From Clostridium aceticum (lineage in GTDB: Bacteria; Bacillota; Clostridia; Peptostreptococcales; Natronincolaceae): DNA of 64,000 nucleotides. The translations under genes and the position numbers were made by a program. The stretch covers positions 3,959,418 to 4,023,417 of the forward strand of contig NZ_CP009687.1 of NCBI RefSeq assembly GCF_001042715.1. The letters run 5' to 3'. Numbering within the stretch: the stretch's first letter is position 1; every line of letters starts with the position of its first letter. Below the pieces are notes generated by a model. The model had not been told where the DNA came from and searched no databases. It worked only from the letters and a program-made list of their open reading frames with translations. Below are positions 1 through 9,093 of this stretch, in pieces.

Positions 1-1631
1 TCTAATTCTCTGATGTTTCCTGGCCAAGGGAGATTTGTCATACTCTCTACTGTTTCTCTGGAAAGAGTTACTGTTTTTTTCCCTAGTTTTAGTGATTTAG
101 TGGCCATAAAATAATCAATCAAGAGAGGAATATCCTCTTTTCTTTCTCTTAAGGAAGGTAGCTTTAAAGGAAGTACATTTAACCTATAATAAAGGTCTCT
201 CCTAAAGTTGCCCTTCTCCACTTCTTGTCTTAAGTCTTTATTAGTGGCAGCTATAATACGAACATCTACTTCGATTTCCTTATTTCCTCCCACACGAAAA
301 AGTTTACTTTCCTCTAACACCCTTAAAAGATTAGTTTGCATGTCTAAAGGCATTTCTCCTATTTCGTCCAAAAATAAAGTTCCTCCATCTGCCAACTCAA
401 ATTTCCCGGGGTGTCCTCCTCTTTTAGCTCCAGTAAAGGCTCCTTCCTCATATCCAAAAAGTTCTGATTCTATGAGGTTTCTTGGTAATGCTCCGCAGTT
501 AATAGCTACAAAGCTTTCTTCGTGACGACTGCTATGATTATGAATAGATTGTGCAAAAACCTCTTTTCCTGTACCACTTTCCCCTGTAATCAATACTGTG
601 GAGGGACTGTCAGATATTTTTTTTGCATATTCTATGATTTGCATAAATCGTTGACTTTGACCTATGATTTTATCAAAGGTGTAGTAAGCCTGTTGCCCTG
701 TCATTTTGTTGGCTAATTTTCTAGCTTTTTTTATTTCTCGAATGACGCAGACAATGCCCTGTGGGGTACGATTGGGATCTACTATAGGGTAAGCACTTAA
801 TGTACAATGAATTTTTGCTTCTTTACCTTTCAAAAAAGCCTCTTCTTCCAAGTAAGTAATACGTCTCGCTACGCTATCCTGAATTCCCCTCCATCCCTCC
901 ACCAACTCTTCTACTTTTATACCTATCACTTCTTGATAAGTGTATCCTAACATCTCCATGGCAGTTTTATTAATGGTCTTCATAAAACCCTTAGGCCCTA
1001 TGGTAAAAATTCCTATGGTGATGGAATCTATGATGGTTTCAATATATTTTTTTGTTACTTCCAGTTTTTTATTGGTTTCTCTTATCGTCAACATTTGCTC
1101 TATGGCATGGGCAGCTGCCACCACCATCCCTAGTGTGTGGGAGTGTACAAGATGGCTGTATCCAGTAAGATTTAGCGTTCCTATCATATCTCCTTTAGCA
1201 TTCCTAATGGGAGCAGCGGAACAAGTCCATCGATGATAGGCTTTTATGAAATGCTCTTTTCCTGAAATTTGTACTGGGATGCCCTCCGCTAAAGCTGTTC
1301 CCATCGCATTGGTTCCTATATGTTCTTCATTCATAAAAGCCCCTGGTATCATTTCTAGGTTAAAAGCTTCCTCCAATACATCTTCATCACCTATAACATT
1401 TAAGATACATCCTTCATCATCTGTTAAAATTACAAAGAAATAGGAGCCCTTTACAAAGTTATACATCTGGTTCATAAAGGGTTCTGTAGTTACAATAAGA
1501 TTACTATTGGCTTCAAGCCGCTTTTGCAGTTCATCCTCATTTAAAATTCTACTGCTGTAGATTCGATTGTCATCTATCCCAAACTTGATAGATCTTTGAT
1601 GGGATCTTGTGATATAGTCTTTTGCACTCAT
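1..1631 (-). CDS. Sigma-54-dependent activator (GAF-PAS-AAA+), partial
   Basis: Enhancer-binding protein that would activate RNA polymerase-sigma-54. Translation of the minus strand from ATG at 1631 (after a GGAGG site) stays open to the window edge, giving about 543 residues. The N-terminal third is GAF-like, of the AcoR type, then comes a PAS-like segment, then an AAA+ domain with Walker A GESGTGKE and the sigma-54 contact motif GAFTGA. The last residues read WPGNIREL, so the C-terminal Fis-type helix-turn-helix lies beyond position 1. The aldehyde oxidoreductase downstream of a -24/-12 promoter on the same strand is the obvious target (inference). Effector unknown. It is not a two-component receiver regulator: no REC domain is present at the N-terminus. 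Confidence 0.93.
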   Translation of the reverse strand, partial: MSAKDYITRSHQRSIKFGIDDNRIYSSRILNEDELQKRLEANSNLIVTTEPFMNQMYNFVKGSYFFVILTDDEGCILNVIGDEDVLEEAFNLEMIPGAFMNEEHIGTNAMGTALAEGIPVQISGKEHFIKAYHRWTCSAAPIRNAKGDMIGTLNLTGYSHLVHSHTLGMVVAAAHAIEQMLTIRETNKKLEVTKKYIETIIDSITIGIFTIGPKGFMKTINKTAMEMLGYTYQEVIGIKVEELVEGWRGIQDSVARRITYLEEEAFLKGKEAKIHCTLSAYPIVDPNRTPQGIVCVIREIKKARKLANKMTGQQAYYTFDKIIGQSQRFMQIIEYAKKISDSPSTVLITGESGTGKEVFAQSIHNHSSRHEESFVAINCGALPRNLIESELFGYEEGAFTGAKRGGHPGKFELADGGTLFLDEIGEMPLDMQTNLLRVLEESKLFRVGGNKEIEVDVRIIAATNKDLRQEVEKGNFRRDLYYRLNVLPLKLPSLRERKEDIPLLIDYFMATKSLKLGKKTVTLSRETVESMTNLPWPGNIREL

Positions 1632-1760
1632 AGGTAACCCTCCAGCTTAAAAACCGTTTTTTAAACTATTCAACTTCCTTATACAGATTCCTTCTTTTTA
1701 TTTTTATGAAAACTACCATTTTTATTCTAAGTTGAAAATTTTTTTCCTCTTAAACAAAAC

Positions 1761-1813
1761 AGCACAGAAAAAAACTCCAGAACCCAAGATATTCTGAAGT
1801 TTTTTTCTGCGCT
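1761..1813. terminator. Long bidirectional terminator-like palindrome
   Basis: A near-perfect inverted repeat of about 22 nt per arm (AGCACAGAAAAAAACT against AGTTTTTTTCTGCGCT, plus an inner CAGAA/TTCTG). T-runs lie within both arms. It follows the MoaD gene that ends at 1884 and precedes the sigma-54 activator, so it probably ends the AOR/MoaD transcripts. Confidence 0.75.
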
Positions 1814-1883
1814 ATAAAAATCATCTTCTATATTATGTTTAAAAACTCCTATTGTTTTCTTCAATGTATAATGTAGGTAGGCT

Positions 1884-2111
1884 TCACCCTCCTCCTACTG
1901 GCGGGAAAAGAGATAAGGTATCGTTGTCCTGCAAAGCCGTCCCCAATTCCTGATGTCTTCCGTTAATCAATATAATTGCTACTTCCTCTTCAGGAATATT
2001 TAGATACTCTATCACATCTCTAGGAGTAGCCCCTTGTGCTAAATCCATCATCATCTCTTTTTCACGATTTTCTCTAAAAGTCGCAAACAATCTCACATTT
2101 ACCTGCACCAT
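1884..2111 (-). CDS. MoaD/ThiS-family sulfur carrier
   Basis: Small ubiquitin-fold sulfur carrier of 75 residues. It ends in PPVGGG, the C-terminal di-glycine that an E1-like enzyme adenylates and that is then thiocarboxylated. Such proteins donate sulfur to molybdopterin. The open frame begins at a GTG (2117) inside the AGGAGG ribosome site, so I chose ATG at 2111 (MVQVNVRLF), 5 nt after AGGAGG. It lies on the same strand as, and downstream of, the aldehyde ferredoxin oxidoreductase and another MoaD-like gene, which fits pterin cofactor supply for a tungsten or molybdenum enzyme. Whether it serves this AOR only or general MoCo synthesis cannot be told. Confidence 0.88.
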   Translation of the reverse strand: MVQVNVRLFATFRENREKEMMMDLAQGATPRDVIEYLNIPEEEVAIILINGRHQELGTALQDNDTLSLFPPVGGG

Positions 2112-2258
2112 CTTCACCTCCTATCTTTATTATACTATAATGTATTTTCCCTAGCAAAGAGGAGAGTTTAACAAGAATCCACTTCCCCATTGGAGCTTTA
2201 TGCTCCCACCTTAGAGATTTTCAGTTTCTTCATAATATTTACTTTCTATGTCAAACTC

Positions 2259-2591
2259 TTATTCTCTTCCTGGGATTTTAAAACTAGCTGGATTTCCTTT
2301 ATTTTTTCCATAAAAGCCCATAGCTATTCTATATGGACCAGGACATCCCGGTGGTAGAAAAGCTACTCTATCCCCTGGGTGAATGATATGGTCTAATGCT
2401 TCAACGAAGCCATTTACAAAAATAACCTCCACATCCTCCCAAGAAACCTCCATCATGTCAGCCAGTTCTGTACCTTTTATGGGTTTCTCTAGCTCCATAA
2501 TCACAGGTATAGACCCATACTTCTTTCTAAGATGTGCATCCAGCTTTAAAAATCCTCTTACTTCAATGGTTTTTTTACCTTCTTCCGTCAT
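2259..2591 (-). CDS. MoaD/ThiS-like protein next to AOR, no C-terminal GG
   Basis: A 110-residue protein with the beta-grasp pattern of MoaD/ThiS (VIFVNGF, then HPGDRVAFLPP). The usual terminal GG is replaced by PPGCPGPYR, followed by a C-terminal tail of about 27 residues. It therefore cannot be thiocarboxylated in the ordinary way unless it is processed. A strong site (GGGAGGGG) precedes the ATG. It follows AOR by about 275 bp, with a terminator-like hairpin between them, and may be expressed by readthrough. Proteins of this kind accompany AOR genes in anaerobes (family knowledge); a structural or cofactor-chaperone role is only inference. Confidence 0.8.
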   Translation of the reverse strand: MTEEGKKTIEVRGFLKLDAHLRKKYGSIPVIMELEKPIKGTELADMMEVSWEDVEVIFVNGFVEALDHIIHPGDRVAFLPPGCPGPYRIAMGFYGKNKGNPASFKIPGRE

Positions 2592-2806
2592 ATAAACATA
2601 CCCCTCCCTTAATTACTGTGATTTCCTCTCATAAAGGTTCATCAATGAATTCTGTGAAACAAGGGTGTCAATATTTCCATAATTTTATTATATCACAAAA
2701 TTTACTAACAAGCCCATGCTTAAAAATCATCCTGATAACCTTATGAATCGATAGAAATGTCATTTTCTAAACATCAATTAAAAGTGTGGGATTAAAAGAT
2801 TAGAAA

Positions 2807-2836
2807 ATTGAAGCCGGACCTAAGTCCGGCTTCAAT
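2807..2836 (-). terminator. Hairpin after AOR
   Basis: Perfect 13-bp stem (ATTGAAGCCGGAC against GTCCGGCTTCAAT) with a 4-nt loop, just after the AOR stop. The minus-strand continuation is U-rich (TTTTCTAATCTTTTA). It probably separates high AOR expression from lower expression of the MoaD-like genes. Confidence 0.8.
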
Positions 2837-2866
2837 TAATTTAATATATATCTTATAGAGATTTAA

Positions 2867-4630
2867 TTAGCAGTTACAAGCGCCTTCATTTTCGAAAGCA
2901 TAAACTTCATCGATTTCTTCTGGAGTAAAGTCCCAAACAGCATTGTGTGGAGGACATGGCTCATACTCGAAGAATTCAGGTAATCTGTCATGAGCGTTAG
3001 TGAAACCAGCTGCTTTGTTGAAAGCACGCTCAACTTTAAGAACAGATTCACCTAACTTATCTACATCTGTAGCAGTTAAGTTAATTCCGTATTGAGCATT
3101 GATCATGTCGATTAATGCTTGGTATCCACCAGGATTATCAGCAACACCGAAGTATACGAATAAACACATACCTGTACTATCAACAGAAGCTGTTCCGATC
3201 TGCATAGCACGAGAGTATTCGATTTGTCCATCTTTCTTAAGTGGATCGATGTCAGCACCTACTTTTAAGATGTTACCAGAAATACAGTAACCAGCAGTAT
3301 GGTCAGCACCCATTGTACTTGTAGCATAAGTTAAACCAATACCCTTGATTGGACGTGGGTCGTAAGCAGGGATACCTTGATCTTTTACTACAGGAGTTCT
3401 AAATAGACCACAAACTTTACCTACAACAGCAGTACCACTACCTAAGATTCTTCCTAGTGGGGTAGGCTTACGGATTTCTTTGATAGCTTCTAATGCAGCT
3501 TTACCATCACCATAAGGAATTAATCCGCCTTCCATAGCAGTAGCTACAGCAACAGCAGTTTCGATACTATCAACACCGATATCATCCATTTCACGGTCAC
3601 AGTAAGCGATATCATCTAAGCTTTGGATACCAGCATCTGCACCAAGACCCCAAATTGTTTCATATTCGAAACCACTTGTGATGTATTTACCATCTTTGTC
3701 TGGGTACCATTGAGAACATCTGATGATACAACCAGCATGACAACCATGAGAAACTTTACCGTCTCCACCACGCTCTGTGATTGTAGCGTTTAATGTTTCA
3801 CCAGAAATATTGTCGTTGTAATCAATACGTCCAGCAGTAAAGTTCTTCGCTGGTAAACCACCTGCTTCGTTTAAGATGTTAACTAATACGTTAGTACCGT
3901 ATGCAGCTAAACCTTGACCAGCAACTGGGTGATCTAACATAGCTTTAGCAAATATTTTTGAAGCTGCTTTGAACTTCTCTGGATCTGCTACAGGAACTCC
4001 AGGAGCACCATTGTCATCGATAACGATAGCTTTTACTTTCTTAGAACCTAATACCGCACCTAAACCACCACGGCCAGCACTACGGATGTTGCCTTCTGGA
4101 TCTTTGAAAGAAATATTAGCAGAAGGTAGACGGTTTTCACCAGCTGGTCCAGCTAAACCAATACCAACTTTTGCACCATATTTTTCACTTAAGATTTTGA
4201 TTGCTTCGTAGTTACCACAGCCACCAAGAATTTCAGCTGGAGCTTCTTCAATAGTAACACCATTCATATCAATTTTGATTACATAAAACTTGTCATCAGC
4301 AGGCATTCCTTCGATTGTAAAAGCCTTGATACCCATTTTAGCCATTTTTTGAGAGAAAGAACCACCAGCGTTACTTTCTTTAATTGTACCAGTTAATGGA
4401 CTCTTAGCACCAACAGAAAGACGGCCAGAGTTAGGAGCACTAGTACCACTTAATAAACCAGGAGCAAAAATTAACTTGTTATTTTTTCCTAATGCATGGC
4501 AAGTAGGCTTTACTTCTGCTGCTACAAAATTAGAAGTAAGAGCACGTCCACCTAATCCTGCGTATTGAGCAGGTACTTCTTCAGTAGTAACCTTTAATGT
4601 TGTCATATCAACCCTGATAAACTTGTTCAT
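2867..4630 (-). CDS. aor: Aldehyde ferredoxin oxidoreductase
   Basis: Cytoplasmic tungsten- or molybdenum-pterin enzyme oxidising aldehydes to carboxylic acids with ferredoxin, or the reverse with low-potential electrons. 587 residues, typical for the family. It shows the N-terminal pterin domain (NSGRLSVGAKSPLTG), the cluster cysteines in HGCHAGCIIRC, and a downstream conserved Cys in DSTGMC. The open frame extends to 4753, but the start at 4630 (MNKFIRVDMTTLKV) has the AAGGGGG ribosome site and matches the family N-terminus. The sigma-54 promoter at 4691-4706 lies inside the longer frame, which rules out the upstream start. In amino-acid fermenters AOR usually disposes of aldehydes from 2-oxoacid metabolism. 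Confidence 0.95.
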   Translation of the reverse strand: MNKFIRVDMTTLKVTTEEVPAQYAGLGGRALTSNFVAAEVKPTCHALGKNNKLIFAPGLLSGTSAPNSGRLSVGAKSPLTGTIKESNAGGSFSQKMAKMGIKAFTIEGMPADDKFYVIKIDMNGVTIEEAPAEILGGCGNYEAIKILSEKYGAKVGIGLAGPAGENRLPSANISFKDPEGNIRSAGRGGLGAVLGSKKVKAIVIDDNGAPGVPVADPEKFKAASKIFAKAMLDHPVAGQGLAAYGTNVLVNILNEAGGLPAKNFTAGRIDYNDNISGETLNATITERGGDGKVSHGCHAGCIIRCSQWYPDKDGKYITSGFEYETIWGLGADAGIQSLDDIAYCDREMDDIGVDSIETAVAVATAMEGGLIPYGDGKAALEAIKEIRKPTPLGRILGSGTAVVGKVCGLFRTPVVKDQGIPAYDPRPIKGIGLTYATSTMGADHTAGYCISGNILKVGADIDPLKKDGQIEYSRAMQIGTASVDSTGMCLFVYFGVADNPGGYQALIDMINAQYGINLTATDVDKLGESVLKVERAFNKAAGFTNAHDRLPEFFEYEPCPPHNAVWDFTPEEIDEVYAFENEGACNC

Positions 4631-4690
4631 TAAACTAACCCCCTTGAATAATTTATGTTGTTTTTCAAAATTTCGTTCAATTAAGTATAA

Positions 4691-4706
4691 TGCAATTATT
4701 ATGCCA
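4691..4706 (-). promoter_or_regulatory. Sigma-54 (-24/-12) promoter of AOR
   Basis: On the minus strand the bases read TGGCATAATAATTGCA. This matches the consensus TGGCACG-N4-TTGC with exact spacing (TGGCATA, 4 nt, TTGCA). It lies about 60 bp before the AOR start codon on the correct strand. A GAF-AAA+ sigma-54 activator is encoded about 1.2 kb beyond the AOR stop. Confidence 0.85.
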
Positions 4707-4835
4707 ATTGCTACGGAGAACTCTTTTCTTTTAAGGAAGATACTGAAATACAACGTTTTCTTATTATAAAATTCAGTATATTTTTTTATCCTTTAAATAA
4801 ATGTTCTAAAACGAAACACAAAACCCTTTAAGGGT

Positions 4836-4870
4836 TGTACCATTTCGTTACAGTGTATCGTTTTGTTACA
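4836..4870. promoter_or_regulatory. Tandem inverted repeats, candidate activator UAS
   Basis: Two 17-bp inverted repeats of the form TGTANC-N5-GTTACA occupy 4836-4852 and 4854-4870, with centres 18 bp apart. They lie about 130-180 bp upstream of the -24 element of the AOR promoter, the normal distance for a sigma-54 enhancer. Assignment to the activator at 1-1631 is inference. Confidence 0.65.
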
Positions 4871-5106
4871 GTTTTTTTTACGAAAGACTTCCTAATTTGA
4901 AAATTATTCTTCTTTGATTAATATTCTATTTTTATGTGAAAATTCCTTTTTTTATCCGGTTCTAATATTTTACATTTATACCAACAACATTAAGTATTGT
5001 ATTTAAATGGGAAATTCTAGCTAAAGGCAGTGATCTCGAAATTTTGGTCTAAAAACTACAGCTTTTATTCTTCTTTGCAAAAATATATAATAGGCTTATA
5101 TATTTT

Positions 5107-5226
5107 TCATTAGCGTTAACTTAAACCATAATTTGTGATTCTTTCTTATCCCAAGATGCTTTGCTACCCTCAGGATGACATTTGGAGAGAATTTTGGTAA
5201 TAACTGTGTTAGGTTAACACCTATGA
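5107..5226. mobile_element. MITE family 1, copy 1 (short, 120 bp)
   Basis: Starts TCATTAGCGTTAAC and ends GGTTAACACCTATGA, the terminal inverted repeats of the dispersed family. The inner part holds the remnant of the CAAGATCC...CTCAGGATGAC arm. Flanking 8-mers (TATATTTT, TATCTATT) agree at 6 of 8 positions, so the target duplication is decayed. Confidence 0.8.
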
Positions 5227-5253
5227 TATCTATTTTAAAGAGGAGGAAAAGCT

Positions 5254-7209
5254 ATGAAGACTTTTAAAACTGCCTGTCCACTGGACTGCTTTGATGTCTG
5301 CTCTATTGAAGTGGATATGAAGGAAGGTAAACTAACAGCTGTAAGAGGTGATGCTGGAGATCCTATCACTAAGGGTTTCTTGTGTAAAAAAGGCAACAGT
5401 CTTTTGGAGAGACTAAACCATAGGACCCGTGTTACTACGCCTTTAAAAAAAGTAGAAGGACAGTGGATAACTATCAGTTGGGAGAAGGCCATTCAAGAAA
5501 TTGGAGATGCACTTTTAGAAATAAAAACAACGCATGGTTCTGACTCCCTTATTCATTATAGCGAATCTGGCCATGGGGGACTTTTAAAAAATATAGATAC
5601 TGCTTTTTTCAGTGGCTACGGAGGAGTAACAACACCTGAAGGTAGCCTCTGCTGGGGTGCCGGTATCGAGGCACAGCTTTTAGATTTTGGTGATGTTCTC
5701 GGCCATGATCCTCATGACCATCTTAACGCTGAAACGATTCTTGTGTGGGGGAGAAATCCCTCCTTTACCAATGTTCATCTTGTCCCTTTTCTAAAAGAGG
5801 CTCAAAAAAAAGGTGCCAAACTCGTTGTAATTGACCCTGTCAGAACAGCCACTGCTGCTTTAGCCGACTATTATTATCAAGTAAAGCCTGAGGCCGATGG
5901 TGATCTAGCACTGGCAATGGCAAAGATCATTCTTCAGGAAGGAAAATATGATACTGCCTTTGTAGAAACACATTGTATCGGATTTAGTGGTTTTAAGGAG
6001 TTTATTGATGGTTTGCAGCTATCACAGCTTATTAAAGCTACAGGTCTTACGGAAGAAGAGGTATATCAGCTTACTGCTGTTTATAGTCAGCAGAAACCCT
6101 CCTGTATCATTTTGGGCTATGGTTTGCAACGCTATAGACGAGGAGGCAACAATATTCGTTTTATTGATGCTCTAGGGGCATTGACAGGTAATCTCGGCCT
6201 GTCTGGCGGCGGTGTGAGCTATGCCAATAGATCTATTGCAAAATTTATTGATTGGGATTATATAAAAAATCACCCTCCTCTGTCTCCTACCTTTAAACGT
6301 CCTTTGTTTTCGAAGTATGTTTTAGAGGAAAAGAAGGATAAAATCCAGGGAATTTTTGTAACGAAAAGCAATGTTGTTCTACAGCTTCCCAATACGCAAA
6401 GGGCCATTGAAGCCTTTAAATCCATCCCTTTTAAAGTCGTTATAGATCATTTTATCACCGACACCGCTGCCCTTTCTGATTATATATTGCCCTGTACTGG
6501 CATTTACGAGGAAGAGGATTTTATGTTTTCCTCTATGTGGCATAGCTATTTTACCCACACAGAAAAGATTCTTCCTGCCCCTAAAAATACAAAGCATGAG
6601 TTTGAAATTTTTCATCTTTTAGCGGAATATATGGAGATGAAGGATTTTCTTAGGAATTACAGTGATCCACAGAGGTATCTGGAAAGAGGGCTAGCCCCTT
6701 TATTAGAAAAGCTAGACTGCAACCTTGAAGCTATCAAAGGTAAGAGATTAAAGCTAGAAGTTGGGGATATTCCTTGGCAAGATAAACAGTTTGCTACCCC
6801 TTCTAAAAGGTTTGAATTTATTTTACCACAGCAGGATGTTTTAGAGAAAAGCACCATAGATAAACCTCATTATCCACTACAATTCTTAACCTTACACCCT
6901 AAAGCTTCTCTGCACTCTCAGCATTTTATAGATATAGAAGAAAATAGACTTCCTGAAGCCTTCGTCAATAAATCCACCCTAGAAAAATGGCATTTAAAAG
7001 AAGGTCAAGAGGCAATGCTCATCTCTCCACAGGGGGAATTAAAGGTAAAAATCTTGATTGACGATGGTGTAGGTCATGATATCGTTATTTCTTACGAGGG
7101 TTGGTGGTTAAAAAACCAAGGGGTAAATTCTCTTACACCTGAAGGGGTTTCTGATATCGGAGATCAGGCGATTTATAATAATTGTCGATGTAAAATTGCA
7201 GCTATATAA
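5254..7209 (+). CDS. Molybdopterin-dependent oxidoreductase, large subunit
   Basis: 651-residue member of the DMSO-reductase superfamily (bis-MGD, Mo or W). The N-terminus carries a [4Fe-4S] site, CPLDCFDVC, with a fourth Cys near residue 44 (GFLCKKG). Then follow the molybdopterin domain (WGRNPSFTNVH, VVIDPVRTATA, GYGLQRYRRGGNN) and the C-terminal dinucleotide-binding domain (LTLHPKASLHSQH). There is no Tat-type twin-arginine signal, so it should be cytoplasmic. A GGAGG site precedes the ATG. It stands alone, with no FeS or membrane subunit next to it. It is divergent from the AOR operon, with which it could share pterin supply. The substrate cannot be assigned from sequence. Confidence 0.9.
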   Translation: MKTFKTACPLDCFDVCSIEVDMKEGKLTAVRGDAGDPITKGFLCKKGNSLLERLNHRTRVTTPLKKVEGQWITISWEKAIQEIGDALLEIKTTHGSDSLIHYSESGHGGLLKNIDTAFFSGYGGVTTPEGSLCWGAGIEAQLLDFGDVLGHDPHDHLNAETILVWGRNPSFTNVHLVPFLKEAQKKGAKLVVIDPVRTATAALADYYYQVKPEADGDLALAMAKIILQEGKYDTAFVETHCIGFSGFKEFIDGLQLSQLIKATGLTEEEVYQLTAVYSQQKPSCIILGYGLQRYRRGGNNIRFIDALGALTGNLGLSGGGVSYANRSIAKFIDWDYIKNHPPLSPTFKRPLFSKYVLEEKKDKIQGIFVTKSNVVLQLPNTQRAIEAFKSIPFKVVIDHFITDTAALSDYILPCTGIYEEEDFMFSSMWHSYFTHTEKILPAPKNTKHEFEIFHLLAEYMEMKDFLRNYSDPQRYLERGLAPLLEKLDCNLEAIKGKRLKLEVGDIPWQDKQFATPSKRFEFILPQQDVLEKSTIDKPHYPLQFLTLHPKASLHSQHFIDIEENRLPEAFVNKSTLEKWHLKEGQEAMLISPQGELKVKILIDDGVGHDIVISYEGWWLKNQGVNSLTPEGVSDIGDQAIYNNCRCKIAAI

Positions 7210-7250
7210 GTTGTAGTAGATATGTTACATTCGCTACGCCACGGGGACAC

Positions 7251-7274
7251 TGGCACATAAAAATAAACGTGCCA
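7251..7274. repeat. Small hairpin after the oxidoreductase gene
   Basis: TGGCAC and GTGCCA are perfect 6-bp arms around a 12-nt A-rich loop, within a spacer full of repeat DNA. There is no T-run after it, so it is unlikely to be an intrinsic terminator. Confidence 0.5.
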
Positions 7275-7284
7275 GATGAACCGT

Positions 7285-7406
7285 CAGACTGGGTGAGAAT
7301 TGTCACCCTGAGCGTAGCGAATGGGTCTTAAACCTCTAAAATTCAAGATTCTTGACTACGTTCAGAATGACAAAAACACGAATAAGGTTAGTTTCTACAC
7401 AGTCTG
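7285..7406. mobile_element. Repeat family 2, copy 1 (122 bp)
   Basis: Bounded by inverted ends CAGACTG and CAGTCTG, and flanked on both sides by CCGT, a possible 4-bp target duplication. Inside is a CACCCTGAGCGTAGCGAATGGG segment related to the core of family 1, but the ends differ. Other copies or pieces lie at 35290-35501 and 40518-40561. Confidence 0.6.
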
Positions 7407-7441
7407 CCGTCCCCATGACTACGCTATTTCATACTAAGTTG

Positions 7442-7608
7442 TCATTAGTGTTAACTTAATCCATAATTTGTCATCCTGAGTGGAGCAAAGCGGAGTCGAA
7501 GGATCTTAGTGTTAGTAAAATTCTTGGCTACTCCAAGATCCTTCGCTACGCTCAGGATGACAGTTCAAGAGAATTCTGGTAATAATTGTACTAAGTTAAC
7601 GCCTATGA
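7442..7608. mobile_element. MITE family 1, copy 2 (long, 167 bp) with perfect TSD
   Basis: Full-length long form from TCATTAGTGTTAAC to GTTAACGCCTATGA. The interior is a long imperfect palindrome (GTCATCCTGAG... and ...CTCAGGATGAC). It is flanked by identical 8-mers CTAAGTTG at 7434-7441 and 7609-7616, the target duplication. Non-coding, so it must be moved in trans. Confidence 0.9.
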
Positions 7609-7624
7609 CTAAGTTGTAAAACCT

Positions 7625-7664
7625 AAAACCTCTCCTAAGCTTGTAAATAGGAGAGGTTTTTATA
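7625..7664. terminator. Bidirectional terminator between convergent genes
   Basis: A 12-bp stem AAAACCTCTCCT against AGGAGAGGTTTT, followed by TTTTTATAC on the plus strand and by a T-rich run on the minus strand. It separates the plus-strand molybdopterin gene from the minus-strand lactate dehydrogenase gene. Confidence 0.85.
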
Positions 7665-7686
7665 CTTCCAAATAATTTTGAAGTTA

Positions 7687-9081
7687 TTAGCATATTTTTC
7701 CTGGGTTTAATATGTTTTTAGGATCAAAGGTACTTTTAATGCCCTTCATTAAGATTAAGTGTTGGTCTCCTAAGGAGTCCTTTAAAAATCCTTTTTTAGC
7801 AAAACCAATACCATGCTCTCCTGAGACTTGGCCCCTTAGTTCTTTTGCTCTGTTGTACATACAATCCATTACATCCTGTAGGGTTTTTTTCCAGTCTTCT
7901 TCCGACAATGCATCCCTTAAAATATATACATGAAGATTACCATCTCCTGCATGTCCAAAGCTTCTAATCCTAATATTGAATTGATGCTGTAATTCATCTG
8001 TATACTTGATAAATTCTGCTACTTTATTTCTTGGAACCACCACATCACATTCGTCCATTTCTGTGGTGGATGATTTAATTGCTTCTAAGAAGGCCCCTCT
8101 AGCAGACCAAATAGCCTCTTGTCTTTCCTGCGTCTCTGAGATATACACATCTAAAGCTCCCTCTTCTAGACAAATATGTGCTACTGTTTCGTAGGCCTTT
8201 TCTACTTCTTCTTTGCTATTTCCATCAAAGGTCAACAATAGGTAGGCATCAGAAGAGCTGTCTGGAAATTGTTTGCCTAGAAATTCTTCCGCAGCGATAA
8301 TTGTATCCCTTACCATAAACTCTATGGCAGTGGGAATGGCCTTTGATTTTATAACTTTAGGTACAGTTTCAATAGCAGTTTCTAAATTTTCAAAGGGAAT
8401 TAATAAACTGAGGGTTTTTTTAGGCAATGGCAAAAGTTTTAAAATAGCTTTTGTTACGATGGCCAGAGTACCCTCTGAGCCGACAATCAAGTCTTTAAAG
8501 CTGTATCCAGAACTGTTTTTTACCACCTTGCCCCCTATTTCCATAACTTCTCCATTAGGCAGTACCACCTCTAAGCCCCTCACATAATCTCTAGTAACAC
8601 CATATTTTACCGCCCTCATCCCCCCAGCGTTGGTATTGATATTTCCTGCAATGGTGGCACTTTTTTCTCCAGGATCTGGGGGATAGAAAAGATCCTGTTC
8701 CTCTACAAACTTACTTATCTCCATCAGTAGTACCCCTGGTTCTACTGTTAATGTTAAGTTTTCTTCGTCTAGTTCTAAAATTTTATTCATCTTGCTCATA
8801 TTTATCATAATTCCTCCGTAAATGGCTACAGAGCTCCCTACTAACCCTGTACCCTGACCTCTAGGAGTAACTGGGATATTTTTTTCATAAGCGTATTTCA
8901 TCACTTCTGAAACGATTTGTGTAGAGAGGGGTTCCACCAATACCTCTGGCATAGATTTAATTTCTGACAGCTCATCCCGTCCGAAATCTTCATTAATCTC
9001 TTCTCCAAAGAATACGCTATCTTCACCACAAATAGCTTTTAAAGCTTCTACATCTCTTTCATCTACTTTTTTGTAAGCCAT
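7687..9081 (-). CDS. FAD-linked lactate dehydrogenase, GlcD/LctD type
   Basis: 464-residue flavoprotein of the GlcD/D-lactate dehydrogenase family. It has an N-terminal FAD_binding_4 domain ([42 protein letters not shown]) and a C-terminal FAD-oxidase domain with the conserved GHAGDGNLH and SGEHGIG motifs. It is translated 12 bp after EtfA. The etfB-etfA-ldh order is that of the Acetobacterium woodii lactate dehydrogenase/Etf complex. That complex oxidises lactate with NAD by confurcating electrons from reduced ferredoxin (established for that complex). A glycolate or 2-hydroxyacid substrate is possible, but the LrgAB and FadR-type context favours lactate. Confidence 0.9.
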   Translation of the reverse strand: MAYKKVDERDVEALKAICGEDSVFFGEEINEDFGRDELSEIKSMPEVLVEPLSTQIVSEVMKYAYEKNIPVTPRGQGTGLVGSSVAIYGGIMINMSKMNKILELDEENLTLTVEPGVLLMEISKFVEEQDLFYPPDPGEKSATIAGNINTNAGGMRAVKYGVTRDYVRGLEVVLPNGEVMEIGGKVVKNSSGYSFKDLIVGSEGTLAIVTKAILKLLPLPKKTLSLLIPFENLETAIETVPKVIKSKAIPTAIEFMVRDTIIAAEEFLGKQFPDSSSDAYLLLTFDGNSKEEVEKAYETVAHICLEEGALDVYISETQERQEAIWSARGAFLEAIKSSTTEMDECDVVVPRNKVAEFIKYTDELQHQFNIRIRSFGHAGDGNLHVYILRDALSEEDWKKTLQDVMDCMYNRAKELRGQVSGEHGIGFAKKGFLKDSLGDQHLILMKGIKSTFDPKNILNPGKIC

Positions 9082-9093
9082 CTTCCTACCTCC

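Noticed and set aside
4631-4753. 41-residue N-terminal extension of AOR
   Set aside because: It contains the sigma-54 promoter and lacks a ribosome site; the family start is at 4630.
7434-7616. The MITE palindromes considered as large intrinsic terminators or small RNA genes
   Set aside because: They have long stems but no T tract at the ends, precise lengths and target duplications, and occur at both ends of genes. A mobile origin explains them better, although they may affect transcripts.
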